Notes: generated from the letters alone by a model not told the origin. 64,000 nt of DNA from an uncultured Eubacteriales bacterium (GCA_900319345.1 ONNZ01000001.1:190739-254738), one strand, 5' to 3'. Shown: positions 42,590 through 52,613, counted from the first letter of the stretch. Made by a program: numbers and translations.

Positions 42590-45445
42590 TTATTGCGCGG
42601 CAGGAACTTCGAAATGATCCTCCTGCACGGAGTAATAGAGACCGGTGCTCTGAGAGCCATCTAGATCCTGATCATAGTAGAAGTCAAAGCCGGTGAGGCC
42701 GGAGGGTTTCTCGGAGGTGCCGCTGCCGGTGGCGTAATCCGCAGCCAGCTCAGCGGGCACGGTGAAGGTCACGACCAGGACGCCATTGTCCTTGTTCTCC
42801 ACGGTGAACTCCACTTCCTTCTCATCATACTGACCGTCGCCCAGCTTATAGCGCTCGTAGTTGCAGCAGACGACCGCAGTGGGCGTGATCTTGGTGAGAG
42901 CGGGCAGGGCGGGCACCATCTCCATGGAACCGGTGTAGGAGCCGTCCTCGTTCTTCACCATCTTGGTGTAGTTGAAGGCGACCGCGGCCTTGTTCTGGCC
43001 CTTGGCCACGATGCCCTGGGAGTTGACCGCATTGTACAGAGCGTCGAAGGACCAGCGCATGTTCTTGTACACGATGGGGTACGCTTCGGGATCGTTGGTG
43101 TCAGTGCCCCAGTTCAGCGTGAAGCTGTTGGAGATGTTCTGATCGGAGGACAGCACGGACACGAAGCCGATGGGATCCAGGCTGTTGCCGGAGATAGCGC
43201 CGAAGCCGAGGTCATACTGACCGGGCATCAGCTTGTTGTAGTACACGTCGGACCAGGTGTTGCCCACCCAGAACTCGATGGCCAGCTTGTAGACGCCGCC
43301 GCAGACGCTCTCATCGTTGAAGGCAGTCTCGATGAAGTTCTTGATCTCGTTGTGGTAGTCTTCCTCATCGGTGGGATACATCCAGGCGATCTCGAACTTG
43401 ATCTCCGCGGGCGCATCCTTGGTGCCGGGGGCATAGGCGCCGTCAGCTTCCAGCTCGGTGAGAGCCATGCGGAAGTAGTCGCGGGCCAGCTCCAGGCTGA
43501 AGCCGTAGCCGTCGGTGTCCTCCACCAGGTTCGCGATGGCCTTCTTATGGGCCTCGGTCACGGCGTAGGAAAGACCGTTCTCAGGATCGGACATGTAGTT
43601 GGACGCCAGATAATCCACGGAAGGCACGCGGCCACGGGACACGGCGAAGGACAGTCTGTCGATGGAGTAGCTCAGAGCCTGGATGAAGTGATGGTTGGCC
43701 ATGCAGGGCTTCAGCTCCCAGTAGGAGTCTTTGGGCGTCTGAGTGACCACACCCTCCTCGCCGAACAGGTATTCCCAGGTCTCGGCATTGGTGGCGTTGA
43801 CGTTCAGCTTGAAGTTGGAGGTACCGGTCCTGGTGCGGGTACGCGGATCGTTTCGATACTCGTTCAGATACTCCTGGGGAATGCCGGAAGCATCGAAATG
43901 ACCGGCCAGGAACTCGTTGAGCACAGCGGAGGTGTCTTCCTGAGCAGCGGGGAAGATCTTGTCATGGATACCTTCGATGGCGTACTTGGTGTCAGCATAG
44001 ACGTAGTTGGGGTTCTTCTTGTAGACGATCTGCTGATCCTGATCGTAGCGCTCCAGATAGTAGGCGCCCAGGGACAGCGCGTTGTCCACGGGGGTCTCGG
44101 TCTTGTCGGTGTTGTAGCCGAAGATGTTCTGGACGGTGACCAGATCCACAAACTCCTGGGGCAGGGGCATGTACAGGCTGGAAGAGATGTAGTACATGCA
44201 GTAGAACTGGGTCTGCTCCTCAACGAAGGTGACTTCGAAGTAGTTCTTGCCGTTCTCCTCATAGGCCTTGAGACCCACGTTGGCCCACAGCTCGTCGTTG
44301 GGGCCGTCCGCGGTGCCCTGGTAGTATTCCTTCGCACCCTTGATGGCGCCGGACTTGGTGTTGGCCTGCTCGGAACCACGATAGAGGCTGTTGGCCTGGG
44401 TCAGCAGCATCTTGAAGGGAGTCAGATAGTCCTCCAGAGCAACCTCGCGGTTGTTGAAGGCCTGACGGCTCTCCATCTCGGAACCGGTGGTGTACTTGAG
44501 GCCATCGGCAGCGCCGGTACGGATCTCCCACCGCCAGGTGGTGGCCATGCCGTCGCCATCCTCATCGTTGACCGCAACGGGCTTCTCCTTGGCCAGTTCA
44601 GGCACCCAGTCGTAGCCGTCCTTGGTCTCGTTCATGAAGTTGGTGTAGAAGCTGGCGGCCTGATAGCCGAACAGATCGCCCACCTGGGAACCCTGATCGT
44701 TGTAGTAGTTCAGCGTGCCGGGGTCGGAGGTCTCACAGATGTGATAGTACCGCTTCCAGGCTTCGTTGGTCTCGTACTCGAGATCGGCGGTGATAGCGCC
44801 CTCGGCCAGAACACCAAAGCCGTAGCCTACGATGTAGTTCTCCGTGCCCAGGGTGACGCGGGGGTTATACATGGTGTAGCCGCCGTTCTCAAACAGGGTG
44901 ATACCGGTGATGCCCTTGGTGACGGCGTAGTTCTCCAGGATACCCAGGATGTTGGTCCGCTCGGCGTTGGAGTCCTTCTTGTAGGTGTACAGACCGTCAG
45001 CCAGGGGGATGGCTTCGGCGATGGCCTTGAAGCCGGCTTCGTAGGCCGCGCGGACCTCCGCCAGGGTGGCGGCTTCGTCGATGGCCTTCTCGGCGTCCTC
45101 ACGGGCAGCCTTCACAGCGGCGTAGGTGGCGTCCTCGAGCTGATCCTCGATGGCGGCCATGAGCACATCCAGATCGTTCTTGACGTACGCTTTGTAGTCG
45201 TCACGATCCATGTAGGCGCCGTCCCAGGGAGCCAGAGGCTCTTCGGTGGGCTGGGGCTCTTCCGTAGCCTTGGGAGCCTCTTCCTGCTTGGGCTCTTCCT
45301 TCTTGGGCTCTTCAGCCTTGGGGGCCTCGGCAGCCTTGGGTTCTTCCGCCTTGGGGGCTTCGGTGGCGGGCTGCTGTGCGCAGGCCACGACCATGCCGAG
45401 GACCATGATCAGAGACAGAAGGATCGCAATTGTCTTTTTCATCAT
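42590..45445 (-). CDS. oppA: Oligopeptide-binding lipoprotein OppA, oversized
   Basis: 951 residues against about 540-600 for a normal SBP_bac_5 protein. Signal peptide with lipobox VVAC (C22), then a Glu/Lys/Pro/Ala repeat linker (about 25-70, EAPKAEEPK units). An extra helical domain (about 75-170) precedes a beta segment (TGITLFENGGYTMY). The solute-binding body begins near TSDPGTLNYYND and ends near AVCCNYERYKLGDG, followed by an extra C-terminal beta domain of about 85 residues. It should catch peptides outside the cell and pass them to OppBC. AGGAGG precedes the ATG pair; either Met can serve. Confidence 0.92.
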   Translation of the reverse strand: MMKKTIAILLSLIMVLGMVVACAQQPATEAPKAEEPKAAEAPKAEEPKKEEPKQEEAPKATEEPQPTEEPLAPWDGAYMDRDDYKAYVKNDLDVLMAAIEDQLEDATYAAVKAAREDAEKAIDEAATLAEVRAAYEAGFKAIAEAIPLADGLYTYKKDSNAERTNILGILENYAVTKGITGITLFENGGYTMYNPRVTLGTENYIVGYGFGVLAEGAITADLEYETNEAWKRYYHICETSDPGTLNYYNDQGSQVGDLFGYQAASFYTNFMNETKDGYDWVPELAKEKPVAVNDEDGDGMATTWRWEIRTGAADGLKYTTGSEMESRQAFNNREVALEDYLTPFKMLLTQANSLYRGSEQANTKSGAIKGAKEYYQGTADGPNDELWANVGLKAYEENGKNYFEVTFVEEQTQFYCMYYISSSLYMPLPQEFVDLVTVQNIFGYNTDKTETPVDNALSLGAYYLERYDQDQQIVYKKNPNYVYADTKYAIEGIHDKIFPAAQEDTSAVLNEFLAGHFDASGIPQEYLNEYRNDPRTRTRTGTSNFKLNVNATNAETWEYLFGEEGVVTQTPKDSYWELKPCMANHHFIQALSYSIDRLSFAVSRGRVPSVDYLASNYMSDPENGLSYAVTEAHKKAIANLVEDTDGYGFSLELARDYFRMALTELEADGAYAPGTKDAPAEIKFEIAWMYPTDEEDYHNEIKNFIETAFNDESVCGGVYKLAIEFWVGNTWSDVYYNKLMPGQYDLGFGAISGNSLDPIGFVSVLSSDQNISNSFTLNWGTDTNDPEAYPIVYKNMRWSFDALYNAVNSQGIVAKGQNKAAVAFNYTKMVKNEDGSYTGSMEMVPALPALTKITPTAVVCCNYERYKLGDGQYDEKEVEFTVENKDNGVLVVTFTVPAELAADYATGSGTSEKPSGLTGFDFYYDQDLDGSQSTGLYYSVQEDHFEVPAAQ

Positions 45446-45591
45446 TTTTCCTCCTATTTGTATTTTTCTCCAATTGAGAAATTGAGTTCTTACATTCTGC
45501 AGGGAACGGCAACTCTTCATCCGGTCGCGCTCTCGTCGACGATCTTGGCAAAATTGTGGCGAAAATACGACCTTTATATGAATTAATTGTA

Positions 45592-45620
45592 ATTATACCA
45601 TCGGTTACATCGGTTGTCAA
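45592..45620 (-). promoter_or_regulatory. Perfect-consensus promoter of opp operon 1
   Basis: On the minus strand TTGACA (45620-45615), 17 nt, TATAAT (45597-45592). The spacer holds the direct repeat ACCGATG-TA-ACCGATG, a possible operator for a regulator that keeps this strong promoter in check. Confidence 0.9.
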
Positions 45621-45754
45621 ACCGTTGTCGCCGGGAATTCTGCATGTTTTTCCGTTTTTACAGGCCTTTTCGGCCCTGTTTGTTGGTATTATGCAGGTTT
45701 TCGCCACTTCATGCAGGATTTCCCCCGCCGCGCCTTTCCCCGAAGGTTTTTGCG

Positions 45755-45785
45755 AAAAAAACACCTTTCCCCATCGGAAAAGGTG
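45755..45785 (-). terminator. Terminator of the ApbE-like gene
   Basis: On the minus strand CACCTTTTCC/GGAAAGGTG (one bulge) followed by seven T, 37 nt after the stop. Confidence 0.85.
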
Positions 45786-45822
45786 CGTGAAGCTCGGATC
45801 CATCGCGGCCCTGCCGCTCCCG

Positions 45823-47043
45823 TCAGAGAACGGCGACGCTGAAGCCATAGTCCGTCAGCGGATGGAAAGCATCCGGGTGCAGAGGGTCCGCCAGGATCGT
45901 TTTGGGCGATGCCGCCTCGATCATGGCCGCCCATGCGCCCTCGGCGCCGAAGTCCTTCAGCCGCTGCCGCAGCAGATCGTCCGGCGTCTGGAAAAGGACC
46001 GCGGCCTTGACGGCAGCGTCCACCACGTCCCCTGTGGGCGACACGATCCAAACCGTCAGCAGTTGCCGGGCAATATCGCCGACATCCCCCAGGTTCGGGT
46101 GCCGCAAAACGCCGTCGACCACGTAATACCCTGGGTCCCCCACCGAGAAGGCCCGCAAAGCGCAGCAGGCGGCCCCGTCGTTCAGGGATACATATGCCGC
46201 GTCCTGGCTCGTGCCGTCAACATAACCCGAAAGCAGCTGCTTCCCTTCCTCCGTCTCTGGCAGCATCAGACTCAGCCCTCGCTGCGTCTTCAGGTACCCG
46301 CGAAGAAACCCGGCCGCTACCAGCCTGTCCCGCACGTACTGCAGGATATACGCCTCCCGCAGAGAACCCAGGTCCAGGAGGGGCCCTTCCACTTCGTATT
46401 TCTCGAGCACCGCCGCCAGGGCGTCGGATACTTCCAGCCGGACCGTGTGGGCCGCCGCATCCACCACTTGCAGGCGAATGGCGTCCGGGACCGTCAGCGC
46501 GTCGAACACCGCCTGAAAGCGGGCCCGCTGCTCCTCGTTGCACAGAGGATCGAAAGCTTCCGGCTCCTCCAAATACAGCAGCTCCTGCCACAGGTCCCGC
46601 ATCGCGCCGTTCAGGACGGAGTACGCCTGCCCTTCGGTCCGTTCCAGCGCATCCGTCAGCGCGAAGAACAGCTCCTCAGGCAAGGCCATCGTCTCCCCCG
46701 GATGCTGGTTCAGGGTGGCCAGGTTCACATATCCGTCGTAGGTCTCCCGAGGATCCAGCAGCCGATAGATACGGCCCAGAGCCTCGGAGTACAGAGCTTC
46801 GCTGGCCTGCAGCTTCTCCTTGATGGCGCTGCTCTCGCCCCCGAAATAGCAGTAGAGCGAGATACCATTGGAATACAGGGGCGCCGTCTCGTCCCGGACG
46901 GCGGTTATCTCATAGTAACCCGGCTCCCGATTGGCTATCTGACGGATCCCCACGCCGAAAGCGGTGATGCCGACGATCAGGGCCAGTACGAAGGCGACGA
47001 CCCGAAGCTTTATGTGTTTTCCGCTGACTTCGATCTCTTCCAT
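45823..47043 (-). CDS. ApbE-like membrane-anchored protein
   Basis: 406 residues. One N-terminal anchor (about 12-32) puts the rest outside. Parts recall FAD:protein FMN transferase (ApbE): LNQHPGETMALPEELFFALTDAL near 105-127, a YSVLNGAMRDLW segment, and GPLLDLGSLREAYILQYVRDRL near 240, which matches the ApbE DLGxIAKGYxxD strand-helix. The usual catalytic Gly-Gly-Asn and the terminal TxDA motif are not clear, so activity is doubtful. It lies directly after the terminator of the second opp operon with no ribosome site and no promoter seen, so expression may depend on read-through. Similarity is by eye only. Confidence 0.5.
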   Translation of the reverse strand: MEEIEVSGKHIKLRVVAFVLALIVGITAFGVGIRQIANREPGYYEITAVRDETAPLYSNGISLYCYFGGESSAIKEKLQASEALYSEALGRIYRLLDPRETYDGYVNLATLNQHPGETMALPEELFFALTDALERTEGQAYSVLNGAMRDLWQELLYLEEPEAFDPLCNEEQRARFQAVFDALTVPDAIRLQVVDAAAHTVRLEVSDALAAVLEKYEVEGPLLDLGSLREAYILQYVRDRLVAAGFLRGYLKTQRGLSLMLPETEEGKQLLSGYVDGTSQDAAYVSLNDGAACCALRAFSVGDPGYYVVDGVLRHPNLGDVGDIARQLLTVWIVSPTGDVVDAAVKAAVLFQTPDDLLRQRLKDFGAEGAWAAMIEAASPKTILADPLHPDAFHPLTDYGFSVAVL

Positions 47044-47052
47044 AGGCTTTTG

Positions 47053-47086
47053 AAAAAGGCAGCCGACCTGCATCGACCGGCTGCCT
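47053..47086 (-). terminator. Terminator of the second Opp operon
   Basis: On the minus strand AGGCAGCCG/CGGCTGCCT (9 bp) with a 12-nt loop and five T. It ends about 10 nt upstream of the ATG of the ApbE-like gene. Confidence 0.8.
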
Positions 47087-47103
47087 GTGGTTCTCTGTCT
47101 CCG

Positions 47104-48054
47104 TTACGCGTTGGCGAAACGGATGGCTTTATACGTTTCGATCTCCGAGGGGCTGCCGAAGACCATATGCCCGTTCCCCAGATCCACCAGGGAAGGCTGC
47201 TCCTTGGAATAATCGTGCATCTTGGCCGGATCATAGATGAAGAGCTTCTTCCGCTTTTCGATGATGGGATCCGGCACAGGGATGGCCGACATCAGGGACT
47301 TGGTGTAGGGATGCAGCGGGAACTTGAACAGCTCTTCGCTTTCCGCGATCTCCATGATGCGTCCCTTGTAGATGACCACGATCCGATCGCTGATGAAGCG
47401 AACGATGGACAGGTCGTGAGCGATGAACAGATAGGTCAGGCCCCGTTCCTGCTGGAATTTCTTCAGCAGGTTCAGCACCTGGGCTCGAATGGACACATCC
47501 AGAGCGGAGATGGGCTCATCGGCGATGATGAACTCCGGCTCCATGACCACGGACCGCGCCAGGCCGACACGCTGCCGCTGTCCGCCGGAGAACTCGTGGG
47601 GGTACCGGGTCAGGTGCTCGGGCAAGAGGCCGACTTCCTTGGTGATCTTCTCCACCTTGGCCATCCTGTCCTTCTCGTCCTTGAACAGATGGAAGTTGTA
47701 GAGGCCTTCGGAGATGATGTACTCGATGGTGGCGCGCTCGTTCAGGGAGGCGGCGGGATCCTGGAAGATCATTTGGATCTTGCGGATAACGTCCCTGTCC
47801 TCCTTCCGGGAGAGCTTGCCGGAGATGCGCTTTCCATTATAATAAATGGTGCCGGCAGAGCAGGGGTTGATCCGGATGATGGCGCGGCCGATGGTGGTTT
47901 TGCCGGAACCGGACTCGCCCACCAGGGACAGCGTCTCGCCCTTATAGATGTCGAAGCTCACGTCGTTGACGGCCTTGAACGCCTTCTTGCCGTGGCCGAA
48001 GACCACGTCCAGGTTTCGGATCGACAACAATACTTGCTTTTCAGTATTTTCCAT
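47104..48054 (-). CDS. oppF: Oligopeptide ABC transporter ATPase OppF, second system
   Basis: 316 residues, the normal OppF length and without insertion. Walker [11 protein letters not shown]-loop MIFQDP, signature FSGGQRQR, Walker B FIIADEP, and the C-terminal AIPVPDP of the OppDF tail. A good GGAGG site precedes the ATG. It is the last gene of operon 2 before the terminator and provides a control showing that insertions are not general to this genome's ATPases. Confidence 0.93.
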   Translation of the reverse strand: MENTEKQVLLSIRNLDVVFGHGKKAFKAVNDVSFDIYKGETLSLVGESGSGKTTIGRAIIRINPCSAGTIYYNGKRISGKLSRKEDRDVIRKIQMIFQDPAASLNERATIEYIISEGLYNFHLFKDEKDRMAKVEKITKEVGLLPEHLTRYPHEFSGGQRQRVGLARSVVMEPEFIIADEPISALDVSIRAQVLNLLKKFQQERGLTYLFIAHDLSIVRFISDRIVVIYKGRIMEIAESEELFKFPLHPYTKSLMSAIPVPDPIIEKRKKLFIYDPAKMHDYSKEQPSLVDLGNGHMVFGSPSEIETYKAIRFANA

Positions 48055-48065
48055 GCGCTGCCTCC

Positions 48066-49865
48066 TTACTCCGCAAATTCCACATGAGCCCGTTCCATCT
48101 TCTCATGCAGATTCTGGATAGCGATCGGGGTCTCGATCTTAGGCGCTCTGGGGTCAAGCAGCCAAGTCTTGGCGTAGTGGGTCTCCGAGACCTTGAACAT
48201 GGGGGGCTCCTCCTCCAAGTCGATCTGCATGGCGTAGCGATTGCGAGGCGCAAAGGCGTCGCCCTTGATCTTGTTGTACAGGGAGGGCGGCGTGCCGGGG
48301 ATGGAGAACAGATCCGTGCCCTTCTCGCACAGCTGGGGCAAGCTGGACAGCAGCGCCCAGGTGTAGGGGTGTTTGGGATCGTAGAAGATCTCCTCCACGG
48401 TGCCCAGCTCCACGATCTGGCCGGCGTACAGCACCGCCACCCGCTCCGCCACGTTGGCCACCACGCCCAGGTCGTGGGTGATGTACACGGTGGTGAAGCC
48501 CAGATCCCGCTGCAGATCCTTGATGAGCTTGATGATCTGTGCCTGGATGGTCACGTCCAGAGCCGTGGTGGGCTCGTCGCAGATCAGGATCTTGGGCTGG
48601 CAGGACAGGGCGATGGCGATGACGATACGCTGCCGCATGCCGCCGGAGTACTCGAAGGGGTAATCGTTGAACCGCTTTTCAGGATCGGGGATACCCACCT
48701 TCTCCATGATGTCCAGCGTACGCTTCTTGGCTTCCTCCTGAGAGCACTGCTGATGCTTGAGGATGACCGTCATAATCTGCTTGCCGATGGGGATGATCGG
48801 GTTCAGGGAGGTCATGGGGTCCTGGAAGACCGTGGCGATGCGGCGGCCGCGGATCATCTGCCAGTCCTTGGTGTACTTGATCTTGGCGCAGTCGATGATG
48901 GCGTAGCCGTGCAGGATGCCCTTCTCCTCGTCCAAAGAACGATACTCCACGCGGAAGGCGGCGGTCTCGAAGATGCGGTTCAGGACCTCCGGATCGTTCA
49001 GATCCTCGCCCGTCTTCATTGCCAGGGCGAAGGCCTTGCGCATCTTGTGGATGAACTTGACCTGATCCTTCAGGGGATACCGGCCGATGGAGAGCAGGAT
49101 CTCGTAAGCGATCTTTTGGTTCCGGGCCAGCACCTCGTCGCTGAGGCCATAGGGGTTCTCCGCCTTGTCGGGGGTGGCGTTCTTCTGGGCCACGGAGGCT
49201 TTCAGCTTGGCCAACATCTCCTTGTCGGCCGCCTGACGGGCGGCGTTGGAAGTGTAGGCCTTCTTGCGGGAGGCGACGATGTCGTCCCGCTCCTTGATCA
49301 GCGCCTCCTTGGACGCCATCAGGGTCTTGATCTTGGCCGTGGTCTTCTCGATCTCGGCCTGATCCTCCTTGCTGCGGCGGTCCAGGGTCTGCAGATAGTT
49401 GTTCTTGTCGACGATGTCGTCGGTCAGGGCCTTGATGCGGGCGGTGTAATCCGCTTCCTCGTCCTGGCTCAGGGCCTGGGCGGCCTGGATCTCACGCTTC
49501 TTCTCCAGGTATGCCTTATAGTCCTTAGCGCCGCGCTCCTGGACGGACAGCTTGTTGAGCATGTTCTTGAGGTAGGTGAGCAGGCGGCGGTTGAAGGGCG
49601 TCAGGGTCACGTTGGTCTCGGTGATCTCGTCGTCCGACAGGATGATGGTACCGTTGGAGATGAAGCCGTTGGTTTCCAGCATGCCGGCGAAGGTCTTGGT
49701 CAAGACGGATTTGCCGGAACCGGACTCGCCCACGATGGCCAGAGACTCGTTTTCATAGACGTCCAAGGAAACGTTCCGGATAGCCGTCAGGATACGACCG
49801 CGGACGTTGAACTTGACCTCTACGTTCTTCAGGGAGAGAAGGACTTTTCTTTCGTTGGTTTCCAT
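48066..49865 (-). CDS. oppD: Oligopeptide ABC transporter ATPase OppD with ~250-residue insertion
   Basis: 599 residues against about 340. Walker A GESGSGKS (46-53), Q348 in VFQDP, signature YSGGMRQR (about 404-411), Walker B ILICDEP, and the OppD tail IPGTPPSL. Residues about 82-335 are inserted between Walker A and the Q-loop; this region is Lys/Glu-rich and strongly helical (about 95-230), then mixed. The site differs from OppD of the first system, whose insertion is after the Q-loop, so the two arose separately or one was moved. AAGGAGG precedes the ATG. Confidence 0.92.
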   Translation of the reverse strand: METNERKVLLSLKNVEVKFNVRGRILTAIRNVSLDVYENESLAIVGESGSGKSVLTKTFAGMLETNGFISNGTIILSDDEITETNVTLTPFNRRLLTYLKNMLNKLSVQERGAKDYKAYLEKKREIQAAQALSQDEEADYTARIKALTDDIVDKNNYLQTLDRRSKEDQAEIEKTTAKIKTLMASKEALIKERDDIVASRKKAYTSNAARQAADKEMLAKLKASVAQKNATPDKAENPYGLSDEVLARNQKIAYEILLSIGRYPLKDQVKFIHKMRKAFALAMKTGEDLNDPEVLNRIFETAAFRVEYRSLDEEKGILHGYAIIDCAKIKYTKDWQMIRGRRIATVFQDPMTSLNPIIPIGKQIMTVILKHQQCSQEEAKKRTLDIMEKVGIPDPEKRFNDYPFEYSGGMRQRIVIAIALSCQPKILICDEPTTALDVTIQAQIIKLIKDLQRDLGFTTVYITHDLGVVANVAERVAVLYAGQIVELGTVEEIFYDPKHPYTWALLSSLPQLCEKGTDLFSIPGTPPSLYNKIKGDAFAPRNRYAMQIDLEEEPPMFKVSETHYAKTWLLDPRAPKIETPIAIQNLHEKMERAHVEFAE

Positions 49866-49877
49866 GCTCGTCCCTCC

Positions 49878-50855
49878 TTACATATGGGTCCTGGGGTCGG
49901 TGGCGTCCGCCAGATTCTGACCCAACAGGTACAGGATGATGGTGACCATGGAGGCCACGAGGACCGGCGGCCAGAACTCCCAGGGGAAGGTCCTGAACGC
50001 GCTCTGGGCCTGAGAGATCATGCGGCCCAGGGAGGGGATCGTAGCGGAAAGGCCGATGCCGATGAAGGAGAGGTACACCTCCATGGAGATGTACATGGGC
50101 AGCTCCGTGGCCAGCAGCGTCACGATGACGGAGGTCAGGAAGGGCAGGATGTTCTTGGAGACCACCCTGGGAATGGGGGTGCCCAGGCATCGGGACGCCA
50201 GGGAGTACTCGCGGTCACGGATGATCATGACCTGAGTACGGAAGAAGTAGGCGATACTCATCCAGCCGGTGATCGTCAACGCGAAGATGAAGCTGCCGAA
50301 GCCGGAGCCCACCACGTACACCAACACGGAGACCAACAGCAGGTACGGCACGTTGGCCACGATGTTGTAGATGACCAGCATGACGGCGTCGAACTTCTTG
50401 GAGTAGCCCCAGACGGCGCCCATGATGATGCCCACGCTCATGTTGATGGCCGCGCAGGCCATGGCGAGCAGCAGGGAGGTCTTGGCGGAGGAGAACAGGC
50501 CGTAGAAGATGGAGTTCCCCTGGGGGCCGGTGCCCAGTATCCACTTGAGGGGCGGGGCGCTCTTGCCGAAGTAGGCCATGGCCTTGACGGGGCTCATGTT
50601 GAAGGTGGCCGCGTTGGTCACGTTCTCCATGGGATCGTAGGGGCAGAAGACCGGCACCACGAAGGACGCCAACAGGATCAGGATGAACGCCACGATCAAA
50701 AAGATATTCAGCTTCTTGCGGAAGAACACCCTTCCCACGGACCGCCAGTAGGAGTAGCGAGGCGCGATGATCTTTTCGGACGCGATGTCGTCGTTGCCGA
50801 TGATCACAAATTTATCTTTGTTTTCCATGTTGTTCACCACGGGTTCGTTCGTCAT
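49878..50855 (-). CDS. oppC: Oligopeptide permease OppC, second system
   Basis: 325 residues, normal length. An N-terminal cytosolic stretch of about 50 residues, TM1 (about 51-72), then the core LGTGPQGNSIFYGLFSSAKTSL and four further helices. The EAA loop is REYSLASRCLGTPIPRVVSKNILPF. No external domain, unlike OppC of the first system. The ATG overlaps the oppB stop by 4 nt. Confidence 0.93.
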   Translation of the reverse strand: MTNEPVVNNMENKDKFVIIGNDDIASEKIIAPRYSYWRSVGRVFFRKKLNIFLIVAFILILLASFVVPVFCPYDPMENVTNAATFNMSPVKAMAYFGKSAPPLKWILGTGPQGNSIFYGLFSSAKTSLLLAMACAAINMSVGIIMGAVWGYSKKFDAVMLVIYNIVANVPYLLLVSVLVYVVGSGFGSFIFALTITGWMSIAYFFRTQVMIIRDREYSLASRCLGTPIPRVVSKNILPFLTSVIVTLLATELPMYISMEVYLSFIGIGLSATIPSLGRMISQAQSAFRTFPWEFWPPVLVASMVTIILYLLGQNLADATDPRTHM

Positions 50856-52435
50856 CTTCCGCCACCTCCTTCTCCGGAAAGCTTGATCCGCGGATCGTAG
50901 GCTGCCATCAGCACGTCGCCGAGGATCAGGGCGACGATGGACAGGGTGGTGTAGAACACCGTACAGGCTATGATGACGCCGTTGTCATGCTGGTTCAGCG
51001 CCGTGATCAACAGGCGGCCCACGCCGGGCACGCCGTAGACCTGCTCGGTGACGAGCGCGCCGGTCAAGCAGCCCAGGATGTTGGCAGGGATGCCGTGGAC
51101 GATGGGGATGATCGCGTTGCGGGAAATATGGATGCGATAGATCTCCTTCTCGGAGAGGCCCTCCGCCCGGGCGAACTTCACGTAATCGGAGTTCATCTGG
51201 TCGATCATGTACCGCCTGGTCCACTTCATCAAGCTGCCGATCCAGGGCATAGCCAGGGAGAAGGTAGGCATGATGTAGGCCAGCACCCTGACCTCCGTAT
51301 TGGCAAATTTATACGGCAGGCCAAGGAGCGTCGTGGCCACGGCGGAGAACATGAAGATGTACGCCAGGGACGGCACGGCCATGACGAAGATGATGTAGGC
51401 GTTGCCCAGCTTGTCGCCGAAGCCGTTCTTGTGCCGGGACATCCAGATGCCCAGGGGGATGCCCAGGAAGTACTGCAGGACCGTGGCCATGAGGCCGATC
51501 AAGAAGGAGGTCTCCAGGATCGACAGGCTGTCCCGCTTATAGGAATACACGGTGTACTTATCCGGGAAGTTGGCGGCATCGCTGGCGCTGACCGTACCCG
51601 TGTTGTAGGTCAGCGAATGGAAATCGATGGCCGTCTCCACATACTCGTCGGTGCCGATCTTAGCGGGATACTGGGTCCGTTCGGTCTTAAGATCGCCCGT
51701 GGACGAGGTCATGACCGTGGTGATCTCCATGCCCCGGTAGGTGGTATAGGAGGTGCCCAGGTTCAGATGCAGCCAATTCTGATGGATGAAGGGGAAGCGA
51801 CCGTCAAAGTACAGCAGGTACTTATGGGTCGTTCCCGAGCCAACCACTGCGAACAAGCCGGAATACGGATCCTTTTCGACTCGAACATAGCGGTCAGTCA
51901 GCTCCGGATCCTGCACGTCCTTGGTAGTCTCCGCAGTGATGAAATTCCGCAGATACGTCAACAGACGCTGGAACACGCTGCGCTCGCGCTCCGCCAGCAG
52001 ATAGGCGTCGCCGCCCGGCTTGACCTTGCCGGACTTATAGGTAATAGGCGCCAGGTACTTGATCTTGAACCCTTCGGAAGCGTATTTCTGCGCGAACTCC
52101 TGAACAGACTCGTTGTTCTGGAACGCGGCTGAATCCTTGATGGCGTTCTTGTCGGCGATATAGTCCTTCTGGGACGTGTAGGAATCGCCGTAGATAGCAT
52201 AATATTTGCTTTGCAGGAACGAAGTGTAATTCACAAAGTCCAGATATCCGTACTTCTGGAACTGAGAATATTCGTACATGGATCGCTCGTTCCCGCTTCG
52301 CTTGTTCCAAACGTCGTCGGACTGGAAGATGACGTTACGATTGATGGCGGTGTACACCAGAAACATAACGACCATGATGACGACCAGGAGCGAAAATATC
52401 GAGAACAGAATCCTTTTGAGCATGTATTTTTTCAT
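50852..52435 (-). CDS. oppB: Oligopeptide permease OppB with large external domain
   Basis: 527 residues against about 310. TM1 (about 9-30) is followed by about 270 residues outside the membrane (about 32-300), rich in Tyr/Ser/Asp, including YLLYFDGRFPFIHQNWLHLN just before the core. The usual permease helices follow, with EAA loop SDYVKFARAEGLSEKEIYRIHISRNAI and the EQVYGVPGVGRLL end. The added domain sits in OppB here and in OppC in the other system. GGTGAG precedes the ATG at 52435; a further upstream ATG lacks support. Confidence 0.92.
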   Translation of the reverse strand: MKKYMLKRILFSIFSLLVVIMVVMFLVYTAINRNVIFQSDDVWNKRSGNERSMYEYSQFQKYGYLDFVNYTSFLQSKYYAIYGDSYTSQKDYIADKNAIKDSAAFQNNESVQEFAQKYASEGFKIKYLAPITYKSGKVKPGGDAYLLAERERSVFQRLLTYLRNFITAETTKDVQDPELTDRYVRVEKDPYSGLFAVVGSGTTHKYLLYFDGRFPFIHQNWLHLNLGTSYTTYRGMEITTVMTSSTGDLKTERTQYPAKIGTDEYVETAIDFHSLTYNTGTVSASDAANFPDKYTVYSYKRDSLSILETSFLIGLMATVLQYFLGIPLGIWMSRHKNGFGDKLGNAYIIFVMAVPSLAYIFMFSAVATTLLGLPYKFANTEVRVLAYIMPTFSLAMPWIGSLMKWTRRYMIDQMNSDYVKFARAEGLSEKEIYRIHISRNAIIPIVHGIPANILGCLTGALVTEQVYGVPGVGRLLITALNQHDNGVIIACTVFYTTLSIVALILGDVLMAAYDPRIKLSGEGGGGR

Positions 52436-52577
52436 GTTCTCACCGTGCGAATAAGGTTCGCCCTTACCCATCCTCTCGTTGGTTTTGTGATGCGGAGCGG
52501 CTTTTTGTCCCCGAAAGTCACAGGGTCAGGCTCCTCTGAGGTGCCGCCGGATGCCGCGAAAGATTCTTCATTCAAGA

Positions 52578-52613
52578 AACGCATAGGAGGAAGATGTTTT
52601 CCTCCTATGCGTT
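52578..52613 (-). other. Hairpin between oppA and oppB, operon 2
   Basis: Perfect 13-bp stem AACGCATAGGAGG/CCTCCTATGCGTT with a 10-nt loop and no T-run, 40 nt after the oppA stop. Same place and stem length as the hairpin at 42534..42566 but unrelated sequence. Confidence 0.75.

Larger units (their letters stand above)
45446..45822. other. Intergenic region upstream of oppA, operon 1
   Basis: The one gene-free stretch over 300 bases. It holds the ~140-nt oppA leader (45446-45585), the consensus promoter (45592-45620), and an AT/GC mixed block (45621-45754) with three CTGCAT-like elements near 45640, 45692 and 45710 on alternating strands. It ends with the terminator of the upstream ApbE-like gene. 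No small gene was found. Confidence 0.6.

Noticed and set aside
43352..45586. A 744-codon plus-strand open frame antisense to oppA of the first system
   Set aside because: Same reason: low-complexity Gly/Val/Leu translation opposite a strong gene with signal peptide and domain match.
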